The notes beneath the pieces were generated by a model, which saw only the letters and a program-made list of their open reading frames with translations, was not told the origin of the DNA and did no database searches. The position numbers and the translations under genes were made by a program. A DNA stretch of 8,734 nucleotides from JBMNPT01 sp050943735 (lineage in GTDB: Bacteria > Bacillota > Clostridia > Oscillospirales > RGIG577), in contig JBMNPT010000018.1 in NCBI GenBank assembly GCA_050943735.1, forward strand, positions 1 through 8,734, given 5' to 3'. Below are positions 5,483 to 8,734 of this stretch, in pieces. Each line of letters opens with the position of its first letter. The first letter of the stretch is position 1.

Positions 5483-6862
5483 TTATGCCTTGCATTCCTT
5501 CATGGCTTCCCGGATCGCCTCTTCCAGCTCAGCCTTGGGGGGAATGATGGAACGATACTTCAGCTTGCCGTTGATGTACATGGAAGGCAGATTGGGCACA
5601 CCCATCTTCACACAACGAGCCACATTCTCCTTGTAGATGAACTTGTATTCCACCATGTCAATGGCATCGCCAAAGGTAGCCAAAGCCTGATTGGCAGCGT
5701 TCATCATATAGCCGCAGGCAGCGCACTGAGCGGAATCCAGAGTAAACACTTCCACCAGAGGCTTCTTCAGGTTTTCGTAGTCAGGCAGCACCACACCGGA
5801 GGTGTCAATTTCCTCAGCCTGATAATTTTCCACCATCTTGCGCACCATGTCGGTATCCAGAGCGGCCTGGGCCACACCAATGCAGTTTTCCACCGGCACT
5901 TCATAGGGCATATCGCAGCCGGGAGCCAGAATGAAGTTCTTCTTCACCTTCACAGAATCCAGCAGATCCACTGCAAATTTCATGTTATCCTGCTGATTGC
6001 CCAGCAGCATGATGGAGGTCAGCGGAATATTGCCTCCAATGGCCACGTTGTACTTGTCGGAAATTTCCTTGGCTGCCAGCAGGTTTACGTTTTCGTCCAC
6101 AGAAATGGAGTCGGGGTTGGTCTGGCACATTACCTCGATGTTCCGGGTGGCGTCGCCGCACACAAAGAAGGAGGAGAATACACCCTGCTTGCGGATGTGG
6201 TCGAACAGCTCAGTATAGGGCTCGGTCATATACTGCTCAAAGTGGGCGGTGGAGATCTGAGAAATCAGGGGGTCCACAATGGCGATGACATCCATGCCCG
6301 CCTCAATGTAGTAATCCGCCATCTTCATGCACACGCGGTTGCAGAAGGCAAACAGGCTGGCCACTTCCTCTTCAAAGTCAAACATGTCGGTGAAGAGATT
6401 GTTGCCCCGCAGGTGAGAAGCCAGGGTGAAGGGGCCGCAGATCAGGCCGTAGAGAGCGGTGGTATCGCCTACCGCTTCCTTCATCCGATGCATCACGTCC
6501 AGCACATAAGGAATCCGGCCGGATTCCTTGGTGGGAATGGTGCAGTCACAGGGAGTCACAGGGGGTTCTTCATCGCTGCCGTCCAGCGGATGGCTGGATA
6601 CGGAGGGAGGACAATCCTTGGCCCAGGTAAGACCGCAGCCCAGACACTCTGCCTCAATCTGCAGGTCAAAAATCACAGGCTGACCATCGGGCTTGTACAG
6701 ACGATTGACTTCCATCAGAGATTCAAATGCCTTGTCCGCATCGGTGAGCATTTCAGTGGCATCGTATCCCTTCAGCTTACCGGCGTGCACTCCAGCAAAA
6801 GGCACCCAGGGAGCACGGGGGGTTTCTTCATGACGCAGGGTTTGAAACAGCAGATCTTTCAT
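5483..6862 (-). CDS. UroD/MtaA-type methyltransferase domain fused to a thioredoxin-like domain
   Basis: 459 aa, first gene of the operon. Residues 1-345 are a URO-D superfamily barrel of the MtaA/MtbA/CmuA type. Marks are IEAECLGCGL (69-78), the GP...SHLRG region (143-153), VDPLISQIS (196-204), FFVCGDATRNIEVM (232-245), SISVDENVNL (252-261), GGNIP (276-280) and ILAPGCDMPY (311-320). Cys235 and Cys316 match the two zinc cysteines of the Co-methyltransferases, but the His of the usual HxCG is Phe233. True uroporphyrinogen decarboxylase is unlikely. From about 368 a thioredoxin-like domain follows: VEVFTLDSAQCAACGY with a CAAC pair at 380-383 and a probable cis-proline at 426 (LPSMYING). The family moves methyl groups between corrinoids and thiols, so a redox-active domain on the same chain suggests a thiol acceptor or zinc-thiolate protection (inference). 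The start at 6862 uses GGAGG 11 bases upstream. No corrinoid protein is encoded nearby. Confidence 0.9.
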   Translation of the reverse strand: MKDLLFQTLRHEETPRAPWVPFAGVHAGKLKGYDATEMLTDADKAFESLMEVNRLYKPDGQPVIFDLQIEAECLGCGLTWAKDCPPSVSSHPLDGSDEEPPVTPCDCTIPTKESGRIPYVLDVMHRMKEAVGDTTALYGLICGPFTLASHLRGNNLFTDMFDFEEEVASLFAFCNRVCMKMADYYIEAGMDVIAIVDPLISQISTAHFEQYMTEPYTELFDHIRKQGVFSSFFVCGDATRNIEVMCQTNPDSISVDENVNLLAAKEISDKYNVAIGGNIPLTSIMLLGNQQDNMKFAVDLLDSVKVKKNFILAPGCDMPYEVPVENCIGVAQAALDTDMVRKMVENYQAEEIDTSGVVLPDYENLKKPLVEVFTLDSAQCAACGYMMNAANQALATFGDAIDMVEYKFIYKENVARCVKMGVPNLPSMYINGKLKYRSIIPPKAELEEAIREAMKECKA

Positions 6863-6892
6863 GGTGTGAATATCCTCCAATCATTTTTATCA

Positions 6893-6934
6893 CATAGCAG
6901 GCTATGCCAGGGTTCCACCGCATCCAATGGAACC
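6893..6934 (-). repeat. Two small hairpins in the operon leader
   Basis: CATAGC/GCTATG at 6893-6898 and 6901-6906, and GGTTCCA/TGGAACC at 6911-6917 and 6928-6934 with a 10-nt loop. Both fall inside the predicted 5' untranslated leader just before the ribosome binding site, so they could affect translation or mRNA stability. Neither has a T run. Confidence 0.4.
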
Positions 6935-6949
6935 AATTTTCATGTTCAC

Positions 6950-6958
6950 AGTATAGCA
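6950..6958 (-). promoter_or_regulatory. Extended -10 promoter of the UroD-CobW-radical SAM operon
   Basis: Minus strand TGC-TATACT: -10 hexamer at 6955-6950 with the extended TG at 6958-6957. No good -35 at 16-18 bases; the palindrome ATTGTACAAT lies there instead. The start of transcription would be near 6943, giving a leader of about 80 nt. A weaker alternative is TTGTAC-17-TACAAT at 7004-6976. Confidence 0.5.
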
Positions 6959-6963
6959 CATTC

Positions 6964-6989
6964 AAACATTTTGCTATTGTACAATGTTT
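6964..6989. promoter_or_regulatory. Candidate operator: palindrome nested near an inverted repeat
   Basis: The perfect 10-bp palindrome ATTGTACAAT (6976-6985) overlaps an inverted repeat AAACATT (6964-6970) / AATGTTT (6983-6989). It occupies the -33 to -42 zone of the predicted operon promoter. A bound regulator could replace or block -35 contacts there; the adjacent Xre-type regulator is the obvious candidate, by position only. Confidence 0.45.
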
Positions 6990-7122
6990 AGATTTTCGGT
7001 ACAAAAACATGGAGTTATCCAAATTTTTGCTGTTCACAGCCCAAAAAAGCATCGTTTGTCCCCACGTTCATTCCATCATTGACACGCCTGCAAAAGAACA
7101 AGGCCACTCTACGCACCGTTTG

Positions 7123-7152
7123 TTGCCAATTTTCCCATCCCAATGCTATACT
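7123..7152 (+). promoter_or_regulatory. Promoter of the Xre-type regulator gene
   Basis: TTGCCA (7123-7128), an 18-base spacer and TATACT (7147-7152), both near consensus. Transcription would start near 7159, inside or just before the ribosome binding site GAGGTG (7159-7164), giving a very short leader of about 12 nt. Confidence 0.55.
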
Positions 7153-7170
7153 GGCAATGAGGTGAGAAAA

Positions 7171-7959
7171 ATGGATCAACAACAGACCGGCAAGCTGATC
7201 GCCGACCGGCGCAGAGAACTCGGTTTCACCCAAAAAGAGTTGGCGCAACAACTGCATGTCTCTGATAGAACAGTGAGCAAATGGGAGCGTGGAGCAGGTT
7301 TTCCCGACACCTGCATGCTGCTCCCCCTGGCCGAAGCGCTGACATTGCCAGTGTTGGATTTACTCCGGGGAGAACGCACTTGTCCTTCAGAGCCTCTGGA
7401 CCCCGATGCTGCTGTTCGGGAAGCTCTGACCTGTGTGCAGCAGGCTGGTCGGAAAGGGAAAAGAAAATGGAAACCCATTTTGCAAACAGTCAGTTGTTTG
7501 GCATTTATCTGGCTACTGCTGGCCTTTTTCGGCATGATATTTCTTCCAGTAGACCGAACACAGACGGCCATGGTGTACCGGGATGGCGCGCCCCAGCAAT
7601 ACACGGTAGTCCGATGGAAGGGTCGACTTCTCTATCAACTGCCCTGGCGGTTGGAATTCCGGGGGCAGGTGCAAACTCCATTGGCTCAAACCACCTTGGA
7701 CCCGAAACGGGACATGCAGTTATTCATTCCTTTGACCTGGGATCGAACCACCTCTGTGGTCCATAAGGGCTGGTACGGCAATGTCCATTCCTGGGAGGGA
7801 CCTTTTGTGGAAGACGCTTTCTATCTGGATTGGTGGGGAAAAGAGTTCGCATTTTGTCTATCTGATGGTTCAATAGTGGCCACTTCCCCGGAATCCTATG
7901 ATATCTTTATGGATTGGTCTGAAGGAGATCCCCAAAGATTATCCACCGGCGAACGATAA
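7171..7959 (+). CDS. Membrane-anchored Xre-family (HTH_3) regulator
   Basis: 262 aa. Residues 7-62 form a Cro/C1-type helix-turn-helix (LIADRRRELGFTQKELAQQL then VSDRTVSKWERG), followed by a charged linker (GRKGKRKWK, 93-101). One hydrophobic membrane segment follows at about 102-126, then a C-terminal region of about 135 residues, rich in Trp and aromatic residues, with no domain I recognise. The basic stretch before the membrane segment places the DNA-binding part in the cytoplasm and the tail outside. It is therefore likely a one-component transmembrane regulator sensing an extracytoplasmic signal. ATG 7171 has GAGGTG 6 bases upstream; the frame is open further 5' but without such a site. 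It is divergent from the methyltransferase-like operon, which it may control (inference). It is also convergent with the cysteine-rich gene, whose terminator lies just past its stop. Confidence 0.85.
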   Translation: MDQQQTGKLIADRRRELGFTQKELAQQLHVSDRTVSKWERGAGFPDTCMLLPLAEALTLPVLDLLRGERTCPSEPLDPDAAVREALTCVQQAGRKGKRKWKPILQTVSCLAFIWLLLAFFGMIFLPVDRTQTAMVYRDGAPQQYTVVRWKGRLLYQLPWRLEFRGQVQTPLAQTTLDPKRDMQLFIPLTWDRTTSVVHKGWYGNVHSWEGPFVEDAFYLDWWGKEFAFCLSDGSIVATSPESYDIFMDWSEGDPQRLSTGER

Positions 7960-7979
7960 TTGCAATTCTTACATTTTGC

Positions 7980-8013
7980 AAAAAAGCCACTGGAATCCGA
8001 AGACTCCAGTGGC
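7980..8013 (-). terminator. UUCG-loop terminator of the cysteine-rich protein gene
   Basis: On the minus strand a 12-bp stem (8013-8002 with 7997-7986, one G-U pair) closes on a C(UUCG)G tetraloop, an exceptionally stable RNA loop, followed by six T (7985-7980). On the plus strand there is no T tail, so it serves the minus gene ending at 8045. Confidence 0.88.
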
Positions 8014-8044
8014 AAAGCAAATAAAACCCTTCTGATAATTACAG

Positions 8045-8413
8045 TTAAGGCTCTTGAGGAATGGTTTCGGGAATTTCTTCAGGAATCGGTGTTTTTCCAC
8101 ACCCGGTGCAAATATCATCGGCGGAAGCGTCATTGCAGCTGACAAACGCGTCACCCACAGTAGCAGTTGCACCAAATTCCACAGGAACGGCTACACAAAT
8201 ATCCTGAGAAATGGTAAACACACAGGACCCGTTGCGTTCACCTGCACAGGTAACTTTACCGGGCATTACCACCGGTGTACCGCAGCATTTGGTGAATGTG
8301 GCACCTGTTTTGGCAAAGGGATTAACCGTTACCGGCACACAAATAGAAGCCGACTGATAGCCAATCGCCGGACAGGTCTGATCCTCCATAAGAGACATAT
8401 TGTTTTGTACCAT
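8045..8413 (-). CDS. Small cysteine-rich conserved-type protein, 122 aa
   Basis: ATG 8413 has AAAGGAG 7 bases upstream. No signal peptide or membrane segment is seen. Ten cysteines occur in 122 residues (14, 25, 43, 44, 56, 64, 73, 93, 102, 105). They are set in a repeating pattern of short hydrophobic strands, such as SASICVPVTV (21-30), NGSCVFTISQ (61-70) and DICVAVPVEF (71-80), which suggests an all-beta fold with internal symmetry. It ends with CTGCGK and a Pro/Glu tail (PIPEEIPETIPQEP). I believe similar small proteins occur in other Clostridia without a known function. A structural, spore- or envelope-associated or metal-binding role is possible but unproven. It stands alone between an rRNA/tRNA operon terminator and its own strong terminator. 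Confidence 0.8.
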   Translation of the reverse strand: MVQNNMSLMEDQTCPAIGYQSASICVPVTVNPFAKTGATFTKCCGTPVVMPGKVTCAGERNGSCVFTISQDICVAVPVEFGATATVGDAFVSCNDASADDICTGCGKTPIPEEIPETIPQEP

Positions 8414-8420
8414 AGTTTTG

Positions 8421-8427
8421 CTCCTTT
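8421..8427 (-). promoter_or_regulatory. Ribosome binding site of the cysteine-rich gene
   Basis: AAAGGAG on the minus strand, 7 bases before ATG 8413; it supports this start over the in-frame Met6. Confidence 0.7.
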
Positions 8428-8442
8428 CATCGGGGATAGTAC

Positions 8443-8480
8443 AGTATATTCCCTGAAGGAGCTTTTGGTTCCGCTGTCAA
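8443..8480 (-). promoter_or_regulatory. Possible promoter of the cysteine-rich gene
   Basis: A TATACT at 8448-8443 would start transcription a few bases before the ribosome binding site. A perfect TTGACA lies at 8480-8475, but the 26-base gap between them is too long for a normal sigma-A promoter. Either the -35 is unused or an alternative sigma factor reads this site. Confidence 0.35.
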
Positions 8481-8488
8481 TGAGCAAT

Positions 8489-8524
8489 AAAAAAACAACC
8501 CCAAACTCAAAGTTTGGGGTTGTT
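8489..8524 (-). terminator. Terminator of the rRNA/tRNA operon
   Basis: AACAACCCCAAACT (8494-8507) and its perfect complement (8511-8524) around a 3-nt loop, followed on the minus strand by seven T (8495-8489). It lies 4 bases after the CCA end of the tRNA-fMet gene. Confidence 0.92.
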
Positions 8525-8528
8525 AAAC

Positions 8529-8605
<77 letters not shown>

Positions 8606-8609
8606 ATAT

Positions 8610-8685
8610 TGGCTCCCCAAGTTGGACTCGAACCAACGACCCTGCGGTTAACAGCCGCATGCTCTACCGACTGAGCTATTGAGGA
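8610..8685 (-). tRNA. tRNA-Asn (GUU)
   Basis: 76 nt with encoded CCA (8612-8610). Anticodon GUU in CTGTTAA; acceptor TCCTCAA pairs with TTGGGGA (one U-G), discriminator G. The T arm has the standard GGTTCGAGTCC. It lies 7 nt downstream of the 5S end. Confidence 0.96.
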
Positions 8686-8692
8686 ATATCAG

Positions 8693-8734
8693 TGTTGGCA
8701 ACCTCTTATCTTCCCAGGCCGTCTCCAGCCAAGT
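8693..8734 (-). rRNA. rrf: 5S ribosomal RNA, 3' end (partial)
   Basis: The minus strand reads ACTTGGCTGGAGACGGCCTG and then GGGAAGATAAG before GGTTGCCAACA. This is the typical 3' third of Firmicute 5S rRNA; the 5' part, and presumably 23S and 16S, lie beyond the right edge. The 3' end near 8693 is estimated from the expected terminal helix. Confidence 0.85.

Larger units (their letters stand above)
6863..7170. other. 308-base divergent intergenic control region
   Basis: Lies between the minus-strand operon and the plus-strand regulator. It holds, from left to right, the operon's ribosome binding site (GGAGG 6874-6878), two small leader hairpins, an extended -10 on the minus strand, a palindrome inside a wider inverted repeat, and near its right end a plus-strand promoter and ribosome binding site. 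I see no gene or known riboswitch; the leader of about 80 nt is too short for a cobalamin riboswitch. The stretch 7010-7115 shows nothing I can name. Confidence 0.6.

Noticed and set aside
5483..6862. True uroporphyrinogen decarboxylase (hemE)
   Set aside because: The motifs match the MtaA/CmuA-type branch with Cys235/Cys316, a thioredoxin domain is fused, and no other heme genes are nearby.
6863..6943. Cobalamin riboswitch in the operon leader
   Set aside because: The predicted leader is only about 80 nt, far too short, and no B12-box-like stretch is visible.
5402..6991. Long plus-strand open frame (529 aa) opposite the UroD-like and CobW genes
   Set aside because: Antisense to two well-recognised genes, His-rich translation without domains, no ribosome binding site.

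Overview
The window looks like a chromosomal segment of a low-to-mid-GC anaerobic Firmicute, most likely a gut-type Clostridia (Oscillospiraceae/Ruminococcaceae-like). The grounds are strong Shine-Dalgarno sites, likely TTG start use, an SLH-anchored BspA-type surface protein, a Bacillus/Clostridium-type 5S end, and an initiator tRNA very close to the Firmicute sequence. The species assignment is inference; no single marker fixes it.

Left edge (1 to about 1040): the 3' part of a large serine recombinase, AT-rich compared with everything to its right. It is probably the end of an integrated element. Its reading frame has no stop where the family normally ends and runs through a clear terminator hairpin (981-1023). 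Immediately to the right, a small uncharacterised gene (1058-1447) has its own ribosome binding site. It ends at a perfect 16-bp bidirectional terminator shared with the convergent surface-protein gene.

Middle (1537-6862, all minus strand): first a secreted protein with three SLH modules, an EEP-repeat linker, BspA-type leucine-rich repeats and a C-terminal NlpC/P60- or CHAP-like cysteine-hydrolase-like domain. Then comes a tight three-gene operon, read right to left. It encodes a UroD/MtaA-type methyltransferase domain fused to a CxxC thioredoxin-like domain, a CobW-family (G3E) GTPase, and a BioB-like radical SAM enzyme that lacks two of the cysteines biotin synthase uses for its auxiliary cluster. 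The gene gaps are 18 and 24 bases. This is the most interesting unit here: it looks like a metal-dependent, thiol-linked one-carbon or cofactor system whose substrate cannot be read from the window. No corrinoid protein or substrate methyltransferase is present.

Right (6863-8734): a 308-base divergent intergenic region with promoters both ways and a palindrome. It is followed by a plus-strand Xre-type regulator with one membrane segment and an extracytoplasmic domain, which might control the operon. A convergent small cysteine-rich protein (10 Cys in 122 residues) follows. The window ends with the tail of an rRNA operon on the minus strand: 5S rRNA 3' end, tRNA-Asn(GUU), initiator tRNA-fMet(CAU) and a strong terminator.
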